This document shows positions 16,779-25,392 of a DNA stretch of 64,000 nucleotides, in pieces (within the stretch, counting starts at the first letter, position 1; every line of letters starts with the position of its first letter). The DNA lies in NCBI GenBank assembly GCA_035531315.1, contig DATKTD010000340.1, positions 1 to 64,000 of the forward strand. The letters run 5' to 3'. The stretch comes from CAIJMU01 sp035531315 (GTDB taxonomy: Bacteria > Spirochaetota > Spirochaetia > Treponematales > Rectinemataceae). The translations under genes were made by a program, and so were the position numbers. Under the pieces are notes generated by a model. That model was not told the origin of the DNA, made no database searches, and worked only from the letters and a program-made list of their open reading frames with translations.

Positions 16779-16884
16779 GGCCGGGCGGCCTGGCGCCGAC
16801 GGGGAATCTCGCCGGCGCCGACAAGAAGTCCCGCCGGGAGCGGCGCGGCGCCCCCGCCTCGCGCGGCGCCCTAAAGATCCCGCT

Positions 16885-18663
16885 TCAATACGGCCCGAAG
16901 TGCCGGATCGTCGCGAGGCTCGCGGCGTCGAGCGAGAGGAAGCCTCCGCCCGCCGCCTGCGCGACGATGCCATCGGCCCCCTTCACCATGAAGGTGAGGG
17001 GGTTGACCGCGTCCTTCGAGCGGGCCGTCTCCTTCAGATCGCTCCCGAATCTTCCCAAATAGTACTTTCCGTCGCCCGCCTTGATCACGGCATAATAGGC
17101 CCCGTCAATCTTGGCCACCAGGCTTTCGGGATGGATGTCGACCGAGCTTTCGGCCACCTTGGCGAGACTCTTCCTGTCGAGGGCGACGAGGCGCACCGCC
17201 CCCGTCCCCCCCTCCTTGCCGGCGACCGCTACGATGAGGCTTCCGTCGTCCACGATGGACCGCGAACGGATGCTGTTCAGGGTCGAGGCGCGGATGAGGG
17301 CCCCGGTCGTGGTGTCGACGAAATCGAGGCGCGCGAAGGGATAACCCGCGTCGACGATCTCGAAGAGGAGGATGCCCGCCGACTCGGCGGCGTTCGCCAC
17401 GGCCACCTGCCCCGCTATCGCCGCGTTCTGGTCGGTGGCTATCGACTTCCTGTCGGCGGCGATTTCGGCCTGCTTCGAAGCCGCGGCCGCATCGGCCTTC
17501 TGGGCCTCGGCTGTCTTGGCAGCCTCCGTGGCCTGGGCCGTGTCGAGGGCCTTCTGCGCGTTGGCGACATTTTGCTCCGCGGCAGCGACGGCCGGCGTGG
17601 TGACGCTTGCCTGTTGAGCCTGTCCCTGGGGCGTGGCTGCCGGCGTCGCCGGGGCCGGGACCGTCGGGGCCGCGGCGGGAGGCGCCGCTGTCGTGGCCGC
17701 CGCCCCGGCCTGGGCAGTCTGGGCGGCAGGGGCCTGCGGCGTGGCGGACGGGGCGGCAGGCCCAGGAGCGGCTGCTTGGGCCGCCGGCGCCGCTGCTTGG
17801 GCCGCGGCGAGGTCCTTTTGCGCCTGGGCTAGCTGGGCCTTGGCGGCCTCGGCCTGGGCTGCGGCGGCGGCCGCCTCCTCCTTGGCCTTCGCTGCCTGGT
17901 CCTGGGACTGCGCGACTTCCTTTTGCTTGATATCGACAAGGGCCTGGCGATCGGGAATGCCGCCGCCCTGCTCCGTCTTCATCCCCTGGGTGACCTCCTG
18001 GCCGGAGATCGTGCCCGTCGAAACGGCACCCGCAGCCCCGGGCTTGGCCCCCGAACTCAGGGGTATCAGGATGCGCGTCTTCCCCGGCCACTCGTCCCAC
18101 TTCGTCGCGAGGCCGGCATTGTCGGGAGAGAGCTGAGCCAGCACCACGGCCTTGTACTTGGCGCTCAAATAGGCCATGTCCCCGCGATGGACGGCGTTAT
18201 ATACCGTGATGAACACGGAGAGGGTGGCGGCGTCGGCCCTGGAGTAGCCCCAGGCCTTCTCGAGATAGCCGGCGACGATACGTCGAACGTTGTCGATGTG
18301 ATCGACCACGGCGTCCTTGCCTATCACGATGATGTCCGCGTCGAGGCCGGCCTCGATCGAGGGGTCCACAGCCCTGATGACCGCGTAGCGGTCGAGGTCG
18401 CCCGCCCGAGCGATCGCCTGGCCCGGCGCCCCGATGGCGGTGGCTAGGCCCAGGCCGATGCCCCGGATCTCCGCGGCACTCTGCACGATGGACTGGGGAC
18501 CCTCGTAATTCACGAAGCTGATCTTCGCCTCGCGCGTCGACTCGATTTCGCTCTTTGCCACATCCAGGGCGGAAAGTCCCAGGAGGGGAAGGATCGCCAG
18601 AAGGATCGTGGCGGCCGCGCGCGGCCCTCGATCGCGATATGTCCGTCTGTTGCTGAAGTTCAC
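16885..18663 (-). CDS. P83/100-family exported protein
   Basis: 592 residues with an N-terminal signal peptide (AAATILLAILPLLGLSALD). The first 200 residues carry the P83/100 antigen pattern (AKISFVNYEGPQSIVQSAAE, IRGIGLGLATAI, DADIIVIGKDAVVDHIDNVRR). Then comes a low-complexity Ala/Gln/Lys coiled-coil and Ala/Pro/Gln linker (about 240-420) and a C-terminal beta-rich domain (about 430-590: VDTTTGALIRASTLNSIRSR). The family is characteristic of spirochaetes (Borrelia p83/100), where it is immunodominant and of unknown biochemical role. GTG start behind GAGGAGG. It is the last gene of a three-gene minus-strand operon. Confidence 0.85.
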   Translation of the reverse strand: MNFSNRRTYRDRGPRAAATILLAILPLLGLSALDVAKSEIESTREAKISFVNYEGPQSIVQSAAEIRGIGLGLATAIGAPGQAIARAGDLDRYAVIRAVDPSIEAGLDADIIVIGKDAVVDHIDNVRRIVAGYLEKAWGYSRADAATLSVFITVYNAVHRGDMAYLSAKYKAVVLAQLSPDNAGLATKWDEWPGKTRILIPLSSGAKPGAAGAVSTGTISGQEVTQGMKTEQGGGIPDRQALVDIKQKEVAQSQDQAAKAKEEAAAAAAQAEAAKAQLAQAQKDLAAAQAAAPAAQAAAPGPAAPSATPQAPAAQTAQAGAAATTAAPPAAAPTVPAPATPAATPQGQAQQASVTTPAVAAAEQNVANAQKALDTAQATEAAKTAEAQKADAAAASKQAEIAADRKSIATDQNAAIAGQVAVANAAESAGILLFEIVDAGYPFARLDFVDTTTGALIRASTLNSIRSRSIVDDGSLIVAVAGKEGGTGAVRLVALDRKSLAKVAESSVDIHPESLVAKIDGAYYAVIKAGDGKYYLGRFGSDLKETARSKDAVNPLTFMVKGADGIVAQAAGGGFLSLDAASLATIRHFGPY

Positions 18664-18681
18664 GATTCCTCCTCGGGCTTT

Positions 18682-20391
18682 TCAATCCATCTGCTGGGCG
18701 CGCACGAGGCGCCCGAGGACCGCACGGGCCCGGACGCTCACCGCGTTCGGGAAGGGCGGCCCGGAAAGGGCCATGAGCGAACGGACGACGGCGATCGAGG
18801 GACTCGCTCCCGAACCGAGGGCCTGCGACTCGATCGCGTCGACGAGGGCCCAGGCCACCTCATCGTCGAGATGCCCGCCCCATCCGCCGAGGGCGAGGGC
18901 GGGAGCGGCCAGGCCATCGGGATCGACGCCGATCGCGCCGATGGCCTCGAGTGCCGCGGCCCTGACGGCGGAATCCTCCCCCGAGACGGCGATGTCGGCC
19001 AGAGCCCCGAGGGCGGCGGGAGAGCCGATCTCGCCAAGGACCCGGCAGGCCTCGACACGGGGCCTCGCGAAGAGCCGGAATTTCTGTCTCGAGGCAGACT
19101 GACCGGCCGTAGACAGGCTTCCGGCGGCGATCGCCTCGAGAATGGCCCGATCGCCCGCCTCGCTTCCCCCAATGGTAGCCGAATCGAGGCTTTTTTCAAT
19201 ATCGAGGACGAGGGCAAGCTGCCTATCCTCATCCGCGGCCGAGGGATCGAAGAGCCCGAGTTCCCTGAGTGCCGAGGGATCGGAGGGACAGGCGGGCGGC
19301 CTGGTCGCCACCGCCGCGTCGAGGGGGCCCTCGTAGCGATAGGCGGCGAGCACCCAATCCTCGCCCGCGGAAAAGAGAAGACCCCCGGGCGTGAGGAGGG
19401 CGGGGGCGATCGCGTGCGAAATGCCCGCCGAGCGAAGAAGGAGGCCGGAGTTCGAATACGAGGTGGCCCTGCCCAGCCCCGTCACCACGATGCGCCCTGT
19501 CGACATGAGGACCGAGGCCTCGGCAATCGCGGTCGAAACGCCCCAGAGCCGCCGCCCCCTGCCGTCAAAGACCTCGAGATTCCCCTTTGCGTCTATCGCG
19601 GCTAGGATTCCCGCGGCCGGCCGCGCCGATAAGGTCGAGGCAAGGGCCCGAGGCGCGGCCGCCATCGTAGCGAGGGAAAGCTCTGAGCCCGAGCCCTTCA
19701 GAAGGACAAGACGGCCGTCCTCATGGCCCACGATAATATCGGCGCCGAAGCGCCCCAGGACCGAGACGGCCGAGCCCTCCCCCGCCGGAAACAGGGCCTT
19801 CTTTTCGCCATAAGGAGAGAGAAACAGCAGCCTCCCATCCGAAAGACCGATGAGGAAATTCCCCGAGGCGTCCAGAATTGCCGGGCAGGAGGGAGGGGTG
19901 GGAAGGGAATATCGCCAAAGCCTCCGTCCCGATGGGGCGAGACAGAGAAGACTTCTTCCGCTACCGAGGAGGTAGCGGCCGTCGGGACCGAAGGCGACGA
20001 GGTCCGGCATCTGCGATGGGTCGAGCCAGTCGCCGAGGGGAAGTCTCCACGCCAGATTCCCGGTGGCCGTGATGATGCCGAGATATGGCTGGCCTCCTCC
20101 ATCGAGGAGGACGAGGGCCCTTCCGAAGGGGTCGAGGGCAAGCCAGGGCCTCGGTGAGGGAAGAGCCTGCTTCAAACGAAGTTCGCCGCCCTCGGAAAGG
20201 AGATAGAGCGAATCGTCCTCGGAGAGAAACCAGACGGCCGCGCGGTTTCGACTCGTGTCGAGAAGGGGGGGGGCGAGGGGCCTCCCCCCCACGGATAGCC
20301 TGAAGAGGGGCGGCAGGTCCGCCGCAGATAGCGGGAGGCCGAAGGCCAGAAGACAGAGGGCTAAGGGGAGGGCCCGGAGGCTTCGCTTCAT
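18682..20391 (-). CDS. Exported beta-propeller (PQQ-like) plus HEAT-repeat protein
   Basis: 569 residues with a signal peptide (LRALPLALCLLAFGLPLSAA). Residues 30-370 contain repeated propeller blades of the type GRALVLLDGGGQPYLGIITA, NFLIGLSDGRLLFLSPYGEK and DIIVGHEDGRLVLLKG. Residues 430-560 form HEAT-like helices (VEACRVLGEIGSPAALGALA, AALEAIGAIGVDPDG). No catalytic residues are recognisable, so a binding or scaffold role in the periplasm is likely. It lies 11 nt after the RNA methyltransferase gene and 18 nt before the P83/100 gene. The pairing with P83/100 suggests a shared envelope function. Confidence 0.75.
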   Translation of the reverse strand: MKRSLRALPLALCLLAFGLPLSAADLPPLFRLSVGGRPLAPPLLDTSRNRAAVWFLSEDDSLYLLSEGGELRLKQALPSPRPWLALDPFGRALVLLDGGGQPYLGIITATGNLAWRLPLGDWLDPSQMPDLVAFGPDGRYLLGSGRSLLCLAPSGRRLWRYSLPTPPSCPAILDASGNFLIGLSDGRLLFLSPYGEKKALFPAGEGSAVSVLGRFGADIIVGHEDGRLVLLKGSGSELSLATMAAAPRALASTLSARPAAGILAAIDAKGNLEVFDGRGRRLWGVSTAIAEASVLMSTGRIVVTGLGRATSYSNSGLLLRSAGISHAIAPALLTPGGLLFSAGEDWVLAAYRYEGPLDAAVATRPPACPSDPSALRELGLFDPSAADEDRQLALVLDIEKSLDSATIGGSEAGDRAILEAIAAGSLSTAGQSASRQKFRLFARPRVEACRVLGEIGSPAALGALADIAVSGEDSAVRAAALEAIGAIGVDPDGLAAPALALGGWGGHLDDEVAWALVDAIESQALGSGASPSIAVVRSLMALSGPPFPNAVSVRARAVLGRLVRAQQMD

Positions 20392-20402
20392 GGCCTGGAG
20401 GC

Positions 20403-21560
20403 TCAGGAGCCCGTTTCGGGGACGAAGCGGGCCAGCGATTCCACATGGCCCGTCTGGGGGTAAAAATCGAAGAGAACGAGGCTGTCGAGGCGATAGCCTC
20501 CCGCCACGAGCTCCTTGGCGTCGCGGGCGAGGGTGACGGGATCGCAGGACACGTAGGAGACCTGTGGCGGGCGGCTGCGAAGGATCCATGACCTGAGCGC
20601 CGGACTCAAGCCGCTGCGGGGCGGATCGACGACGAGACTGTCGAAGCGGGCCCTCGCGCCTGGGCCTCGGCACCACTCGTCCACCGACTGCGCGTGCCAT
20701 TGATGGACGGGACCGACGACATTCTTCCTGGCTTCGGCCAGGGACCTCGCGTCCTGCTCGACCATGACGACCCTGGCTCCTCCCTTCGCGAGGAAGTGGC
20801 CGAAAAGCCCCACCCCCGCGTAAAGATCGGCCGCCGTCCCTCCCTCGATGCCCGCGAGGGCGGCCTCGACCAGTTCGCCCAGAATGCCCAGATTGGACTG
20901 GAAAAAGGCCTCTATGTCGAAGAAGATCCGCTCGCCCAGAACTCCCACCGAAACCCGCCGATGCCTTCCCTCCAGGTAAGAGGCCCCTTCGGCCCCGTAC
21001 ACGATGAAGCGCGTGGCGTTTCCGATAAAAGGCCGGAGCTCCTCGCGGAGCGGCCCCCCGTGTTCGGCCAACCAGGTCTCGATCGCCGGATCGGCGATCG
21101 GGCAGGAAGCCACGGCGACGAGCTCCTCCGAATCCCTTTTCATGTAACCTACTCGACCCTGGCCGTCGAGATGGAACTGGACCCGATTCCGGTAGCCATA
21201 GGGTTTGGAGGCTACGATGCGGGGCAGGCCGGGATCGAAGCCCGCGCCACGCCGGAAAATTTCGCGGACGAAGGCCTGCTTTGCCGCAAGTTGGGCGGAA
21301 TAGCCGGCGTGCTGTAGCCCGCAGCCGCCGCAAAGACCGAACAGGGGACATTCGGGATCGACCCGATCGGCGCTCGGTGCGAGTACCGCGAGGAGCTCGG
21401 CCCTCGCGTAGTCGCGACGTTCCTCGACTATCCGGGCTTCGACCCTCTCTCCCGGCAAGACGAAGGGCACGAAGACCGCCCGGCCCTCGTGGAAGGCGAT
21501 GCCCTCCCCCCCCGCTACCAGCTTTTCGATGTCGAGCGTGACGCGTCCATCCCCAGCCAT
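20403..21560 (-). CDS. TrmA/RlmD-family RNA (uracil-5-)-methyltransferase
   Basis: 385 residues. N-terminal TRAM domain (VTLDIEKLVAGGEGIAFHEG, FVLPGERVEARIV), iron-sulfur motif CPLFGLCGGCGLQH, and a class I SAM methyltransferase domain with DLYAGVGLFGHFLAKGG, DPPRSGLS and the catalytic region VSYVSCDPVTLARDAKEL. It should methylate C5 of a uridine in 23S rRNA (RlmD/RlmC type) or tRNA; paralogues cannot be told apart by eye. ATG 21560 follows AAGGGGAGG at good spacing. A longer open frame reaches 21743 but runs into the tdh promoter. Confidence 0.88.
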   Translation of the reverse strand: MAGDGRVTLDIEKLVAGGEGIAFHEGRAVFVPFVLPGERVEARIVEERRDYARAELLAVLAPSADRVDPECPLFGLCGGCGLQHAGYSAQLAAKQAFVREIFRRGAGFDPGLPRIVASKPYGYRNRVQFHLDGQGRVGYMKRDSEELVAVASCPIADPAIETWLAEHGGPLREELRPFIGNATRFIVYGAEGASYLEGRHRRVSVGVLGERIFFDIEAFFQSNLGILGELVEAALAGIEGGTAADLYAGVGLFGHFLAKGGARVVMVEQDARSLAEARKNVVGPVHQWHAQSVDEWCRGPGARARFDSLVVDPPRSGLSPALRSWILRSRPPQVSYVSCDPVTLARDAKELVAGGYRLDSLVLFDFYPQTGHVESLARFVPETGS

Positions 21561-21742
21561 GGCCCAAGCCTCCCCTTCATGTATCGACGCGATGATCGGT
21601 AGATCCCAGCCTAATCGGCGGACCCAGCGGCCGCTCCCGAGGCTGCCGCGACGGGTCCGGGCGCCGTTCACGCGCTTCCAACATCGCTCTTTGTCTTCAC
21701 ACTCCGCGGAAATGGCCCTATAATCGGCCTCAAGGAGATTCA

Positions 21743-22765
21743 ATGAAAGCCCTCGTCAAACGAGTGCCCGGAGAAGGCATTTGGATGGAAGACGTCCCGA
21801 TGCCCACGGTGGGGCTCTCGGATATATTGATCAAAGTAAAGAAGACGGCGATCTGCGGCACCGATGTCCACATCTATCAGTGGAACGAATGGGCCCAGCG
21901 CACCATAAAGACCCCCATGGTCATCGGCCACGAATTCGTCGGCGAAATCGTCGAAATCGGCAAGGACGTCAAGGGCTGGAAGGTCGGCGAGCGCGTCTCC
22001 GCCGAGGGCCACGTCGTCTGCGGCGAATGCCGCGCCTGCAAGGCCGGCAAGCGCCACCTCTGCCCCAACACCAAGGGCATCGGCGTCAACCGTCAGGGCT
22101 GCTTCGCCGAGTACGTTTCGGTACCCGCCACCAACGTCTGGAAGGTCCACCCCTCCGTGCCCGACGACATCGCCGCCATCTTCGACCCCTACGGCAACGC
22201 CACCCACACCGCCCTCTCCTTCGACGTCGACGGCGAGGACGTCCTCGTCACCGGCGCCGGCCCCATCGGCATCATGGCCGCAGCCATCGCCCGCCACAAC
22301 GGGGCGCGCAACGTGGTCCTCACCGACGTTAATGACTGGCGCCTCGGCCTGGCCCGCAAGCTCGGCATCGAGAGCACCGTCAACGTGACCAAGCAGAGCC
22401 TCAAGGACGTCATGGACGGACTCGGTATGGTCGGCGGCTTCGATGTCGGTCTCGAAATGTCCGGCAGCCCCCAGGCCTTCGCCCAGATGCTCGACAGCAT
22501 GTACAACGGCGGCCGCGTCGCCATGCTCGGCCTCATGCCCAACGGCGCCGGCATCGACTGGGACAAGGTCATCTTCAAAGGCCTCTTCATCAAGGGCATC
22601 TACGGCCGCGAAATCTTCGAGACCTGGTACAAGATGGAAGCCATGATCCGAAGCGGCCTCGACATCTCCCCCATCATCACCCACCGCTACGCCTTCGACG
22701 ACTTCCAGAAAGGCTTCGACGCGATGGTCAGCGGAGAATCCGGCAAGGTCGTGTTGAGTTTCTGA
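21743..22765 (+). CDS. tdh: L-threonine 3-dehydrogenase
   Basis: 340 residues, typical for the zinc-dependent medium-chain family. Catalytic zinc site ICGTDVHIYQWNEWA with GHEFVG, structural zinc cysteines in VVCGECRACKAGKRHLC, tdh-specific HNGARNVVLTDVND and the NAD-binding GAGPIGIMAAAIA. It oxidises threonine to 2-amino-3-ketobutyrate with NAD+. The ATG at 21743 has AAGGAG upstream and a TATAAT at 21719. It appears monocistronic. A degraded copy of its last codons lies about 100 bp downstream. Confidence 0.93.
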   Translation: MKALVKRVPGEGIWMEDVPMPTVGLSDILIKVKKTAICGTDVHIYQWNEWAQRTIKTPMVIGHEFVGEIVEIGKDVKGWKVGERVSAEGHVVCGECRACKAGKRHLCPNTKGIGVNRQGCFAEYVSVPATNVWKVHPSVPDDIAAIFDPYGNATHTALSFDVDGEDVLVTGAGPIGIMAAAIARHNGARNVVLTDVNDWRLGLARKLGIESTVNVTKQSLKDVMDGLGMVGGFDVGLEMSGSPQAFAQMLDSMYNGGRVAMLGLMPNGAGIDWDKVIFKGLFIKGIYGREIFETWYKMEAMIRSGLDISPIITHRYAFDDFQKGFDAMVSGESGKVVLSF

Positions 22766-22804
22766 CCGCATCGGAGCTTCGCGTCGAAGGGCTTTGATTC
22801 GGTC

Positions 22805-22822
22805 GCCCGCCGAAAGGCGGGC
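22805..22822 (+). terminator. GAAA-tetraloop hairpin after tdh
   Basis: A 7-bp stem GCCCGCC/GGCGGGC is capped by GAAA and followed by a short AT-rich stretch (ATTTCAAT), 40 nt after the tdh stop. The T tract is poor, so termination is probable but not certain. Confidence 0.5.
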
Positions 22823-22868
22823 ATTTCAATCCATTCCCTGCCGTACAAGGCGCGGAGCGCCTTACGCG

Positions 22869-22910
22869 ATGATCTCCGGAGAGTCCGGCAAGGTCGTACT
22901 GAGCCTCTGA
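22869..22910 (+). pseudogene. Relic of a tdh 3' end
   Basis: A 13-codon frame ending in TGA reads GESGKVVLSL, nearly identical in protein and DNA to the last codons of tdh (GESGKVVLSF), with synonymous changes (GTCGTACTGAGC against GTCGTGTTGAGT). There is no room for a gene. It looks like the tail of a second tdh copy, or a duplicated end left by recombination in the 283-bp gap between tdh and the next gene. Confidence 0.55.
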
Positions 22911-23033
22911 TCGGGCCTTCCACCGCGCGCCCCTACGATTGCGCGCGCGGGGATTTTCGCTCCGATCCCAAACGCTCCGCTAGGCTAGGCCTGCGGTCCC
23001 TCCGCCCACCTATTTTTCCTTTTCGTTTCATGC

Positions 23034-23039
23034 TACAGT
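23034..23039 (+). promoter_or_regulatory. Putative -10 box (TACAGT) next to start codon
   Basis: TACAGT ends 9 nt before the GTG at 23049; no Shine-Dalgarno sequence is present. Consistent with a leaderless or near-leaderless transcript. Confidence 0.3.
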
Positions 23040-23048
23040 TTTTGGACC

Positions 23049-25127
23049 GTGAAACCACGCAACTCCAGGCCCCGACAGGAGGCCGACGGAACGCGGGCAG
23101 AAAAGCCCGCGGATGAAGGCGCTCGCCTCCCCTTTTCCGATGACGCATCGTCACCGCTTCCGCGCTCCGCGGCACCCGGCAACGGCGATTCCGGCGAGGG
23201 GGGACAGGGCGGCCGCAGACGCCGCAGACGCAGACGCCATAGCGACGGCGGAGGCCAGGAACTCTTTCCCGAAGGCGCACAGGCGGAACGGCCCCCGGCA
23301 CCCACCCAGCCGCAACAGGGCGGCGAGCCGACGCAGGGGGAAAAGGCCGGTCGAAAGCGTCGGCGGAAACGCCATGATTCTGTCGAAGGCAAGGGCCAGG
23401 ACCTAGGGCAAGGGCAAGGGCAAGGGCAAGGGCAGAGCAAGTACCAGGGACAAGGCCAGGGTCAAGACGTCCCCGGGACAGCCGCAAGACGAGGACCCCA
23501 GGATCCGTTCCGAAAAGGGGACCCCCGCCAGAAACGCCGCCTTGACGATGGCCACCGCGCGGGACCCCAGCCCGACTATCGCGGTAGACAGCAACGCCCC
23601 GGCCCCGAGGGACATCGCCGCCCCGAGGGCAATGACCGCGGCGACAGGGGAAGACCACAGCATTTCGCTCCGCCCCCGAGGCCGCCACGGATCGACGAGA
23701 GGGTCTCCGTCTTCGGCCAAGGCGAAGACGACATCGAACTTCCCCCGGGCATAGCCGGCTTCGACGCCGAAGGAAGGCCCGTCTTCTCGAAACACGGGAG
23801 GCCGAGCGGCAAGAAACCCGTTTCGCCCGTGCGGACCCTCGAGTCCCTCTCGCCGGCGACGCCCAGCCTGGCCCTCCTCCAACGCCTTGATGAGGCCATC
23901 GACGAGGTGGCTCCCCTCCAGCCCAAACACAAGGCCTCCCTGCGCGGCGATATCCGACAGCTCTGGGAAGACCTGACCTCCGATCGCGAACATCGCCCCG
24001 CCGACTACCTCGGGAACCCGGCTTCCCTCTCGGCCTATCTCCGCTACTTCCTCCCCTGGAATGTCTATCGCCTCTCGGCCATCCTCTCGAACGCGGACTT
24101 CTGCCTTCCCGACAAGGCGGTCATCGTCGACATCGGCTCCGGGCCCCTCACCTTCATTATTGCGCTTTGGATCGCCCGCCCGGAACTCCGCGAGGTACCC
24201 CTCACGATCTATTGCCTCGACCGGGTCGAGCGCGTCATGGAGACGGGCCTCGCGATTTTCGAAACCCTCTGTCTCCGATCGGGATTCCCCGTCCCTCCCT
24301 GGAAGATAGATCTCCGCAAGGACGGCTTCGGCACGCCGGTACCCGAAAGGGCCCACCTCCTCGCCGCCGCCAACGTCTTCAACGAGTTCTTCTGGAAGGA
24401 CAAGTCGAGCATTGGAGAGCGGGCCATCGAGATCGCGCGAAGCCTCCTCTCTTACCTCAGGCAGGACGGCAGCCTCTTCATCATGGAGCCGGGGGATCCC
24501 CGTTCGGGCGCCTTCATTTCCGCTTTGCGCGCCGGCCTGATCGCCGAGGGGGCGACCCCCCTCGGACCCTGTCCCCATGCCTACTCCTGCCCTTTCCCCG
24601 GCATCTTCAGGGGCTTGGCGCCCTTCGAACAAAGGCCGCATCATCCCAAGGGCGATCCCAACGTCGCCCCCTCTCGATTTCATCTCCATCCGGTCGTCAT
24701 GCCGAGGAAGCGCGATAAATTCCCCTGGTGCCATTTCGGCGTCGATACCGACAGGGCCCCAGCCTGGCTTCGCGAGCGATCGGAGGAGGCTGGGCTCCCC
24801 AAGGAACGGGCCGTGCTTTCGTATCTTTGGGCCGCCCGCGGGGTCCTCGCCCGCCCGGTCGCCGCCCCCATCGCCGATCATCAACCGAGCGAAAAGGAAA
24901 GACGCGCCAGGGCGATCAATCACGGCATCCTCGTGCGCGTGGTATCGGAACCCTTCGCCCTTCCCGACGGCTCCTTCGGCCAATACGGCTGCTCCAATCT
25001 CGGCTATTCGATGCTTCGTCGTCCCCACGACGCGACGGCTTTCGAACCGGGCGACCTCCTCGAAGTCCAGGCCTCGCCGCTTCAGCGCAATGACGAAAAA
25101 TCGGGTGCGGTAATCCTGCCCACTTGA
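23049..25127 (+). CDS. Rsm22-family small-ribosomal-subunit methyltransferase-like protein
   Basis: 692 residues. The first 230 are low-complexity and basic: an Arg-rich block (GGRRRRRRRRHSDGGG), Gly/Gln repeats and Arg/Pro/Gly segments, probably disordered and RNA-binding. From about 280 a Rsm22/METTL17-type class I methyltransferase domain follows (FLPWNVYRLSAIL, VIVDIGSGPLTFIIALWIA). Near 510-560 come the cysteine motif CPHAYSC and KFPWCHFG, which match the metal or Fe-S site region of the mitochondrial homologues. The C-terminus has a beta domain. It is expected to act in small-subunit ribosome assembly. GTG start; the stop overlaps the -35 box of the tRNA promoter. Confidence 0.78.
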   Translation: MKPRNSRPRQEADGTRAEKPADEGARLPFSDDASSPLPRSAAPGNGDSGEGGQGGRRRRRRRRHSDGGGQELFPEGAQAERPPAPTQPQQGGEPTQGEKAGRKRRRKRHDSVEGKGQDLGQGQGQGQGQSKYQGQGQGQDVPGTAARRGPQDPFRKGDPRQKRRLDDGHRAGPQPDYRGRQQRPGPEGHRRPEGNDRGDRGRPQHFAPPPRPPRIDERVSVFGQGEDDIELPPGIAGFDAEGRPVFSKHGRPSGKKPVSPVRTLESLSPATPSLALLQRLDEAIDEVAPLQPKHKASLRGDIRQLWEDLTSDREHRPADYLGNPASLSAYLRYFLPWNVYRLSAILSNADFCLPDKAVIVDIGSGPLTFIIALWIARPELREVPLTIYCLDRVERVMETGLAIFETLCLRSGFPVPPWKIDLRKDGFGTPVPERAHLLAAANVFNEFFWKDKSSIGERAIEIARSLLSYLRQDGSLFIMEPGDPRSGAFISALRAGLIAEGATPLGPCPHAYSCPFPGIFRGLAPFEQRPHHPKGDPNVAPSRFHLHPVVMPRKRDKFPWCHFGVDTDRAPAWLRERSEEAGLPKERAVLSYLWAARGVLARPVAAPIADHQPSEKERRARAINHGILVRVVSEPFALPDGSFGQYGCSNLGYSMLRRPHDATAFEPGDLLEVQASPLQRNDEKSGAVILPT
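23406..23435 (+). repeat. Hexanucleotide tandem repeat (GGGCAA)
   Basis: Four perfect GGGCAA units plus one imperfect unit encode a Gly-Gln run inside the disordered N-terminus of the Rsm22-like protein, and related units continue downstream. A 6-bp unit keeps the frame when copies are gained or lost, so it can vary in length without breaking the gene. Confidence 0.8.
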
Positions 25128-25152
25128 CAGTGAGGGCCTCCGTCAGCATAAT
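25124..25152 (+). promoter_or_regulatory. Sigma-70-type promoter for the tRNA pair
   Basis: TTGACA and CATAAT are separated by exactly 17 nt, about 22 nt upstream of tRNA-Asp. The -35 box overlaps the stop codon of the upstream gene. Confidence 0.75.
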
Positions 25153-25174
25153 CCCTCTTCGTCGGTAACGACAC

Positions 25175-25249
25175 GGGGGCGTGGCGAAGCTGGTTTATCG
25201 CGCCGGCCTGTCAAGCCGGAGATCGCGGGTTCAAGCCCCGTCGCTCCCG
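25175..25249 (+). tRNA. tRNA-Asp (anticodon GTC)
   Basis: Cloverleaf by eye: acceptor GGGGGCG/CGCTCCC (one G-T pair), anticodon stem CCGGC/GCCGG with loop CTGTCAA, T stem GCGGG/CCCGT with loop TTCAAGC, discriminator G. CCA is not encoded. It is followed at once by a terminator. Confidence 0.95.
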
Positions 25250-25251
25250 TA

Positions 25252-25279
25252 GCCCCGTCCTTCGACGGGGCTTTTTTTT
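25252..25279 (+). terminator. Intrinsic terminator after tRNA-Asp
   Basis: Perfect 8-bp stem GCCCCGTC/GACGGGGC with a four-base loop, followed by eight T residues that run into the next tRNA. Confidence 0.85.
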
Positions 25280-25352
25280 CGGGCTGTAGCGCAGGGGCTA
25301 GCGCGCTTGGTTCGGGACCAAGAGATCGACGGTTCAAATCCGTCCAGCCCGA
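25280..25352 (+). tRNA. tRNA-Pro (anticodon CGG)
   Basis: Acceptor CGGGCTG/CAGCCCG (7 bp), anticodon stem CTTGG/CCAAG with loop TTCGGGA, T stem GACGG/CCGTC with loop TTCAAAT, discriminator A; no encoded CCA. It reads CCG, a frequent proline codon in this GC-rich genome. No separate promoter is visible, so it probably depends on read-through of the terminator upstream. Confidence 0.93.
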
Positions 25353-25360
25353 CTTTGAAA

Positions 25361-25392
25361 AAGAGCCATCCGCGAGGATGGCTCTTTTTTTT
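25361..25392. terminator. Bidirectional terminator
   Basis: Stem AAGAGCCATCC/GGATGGCTCTT (11 bp) with loop GCGA, T-rich on the right and A-rich on the left. It serves both tRNA-Pro (plus) and the imuC operon (minus). Confidence 0.88.

Noticed and set aside
18682..21567. 961-codon frame extending the propeller/HEAT protein upstream
   Set aside because: The extra N-terminus is Arg/Pro/Gly-rich and overlaps the RNA methyltransferase; the signal peptide marks the real start at 20391.
23400..23480. GGGCAA repeats as a CRISPR or other array
   Set aside because: Six-base units inside a coding frame without spacers; a coding microsatellite.
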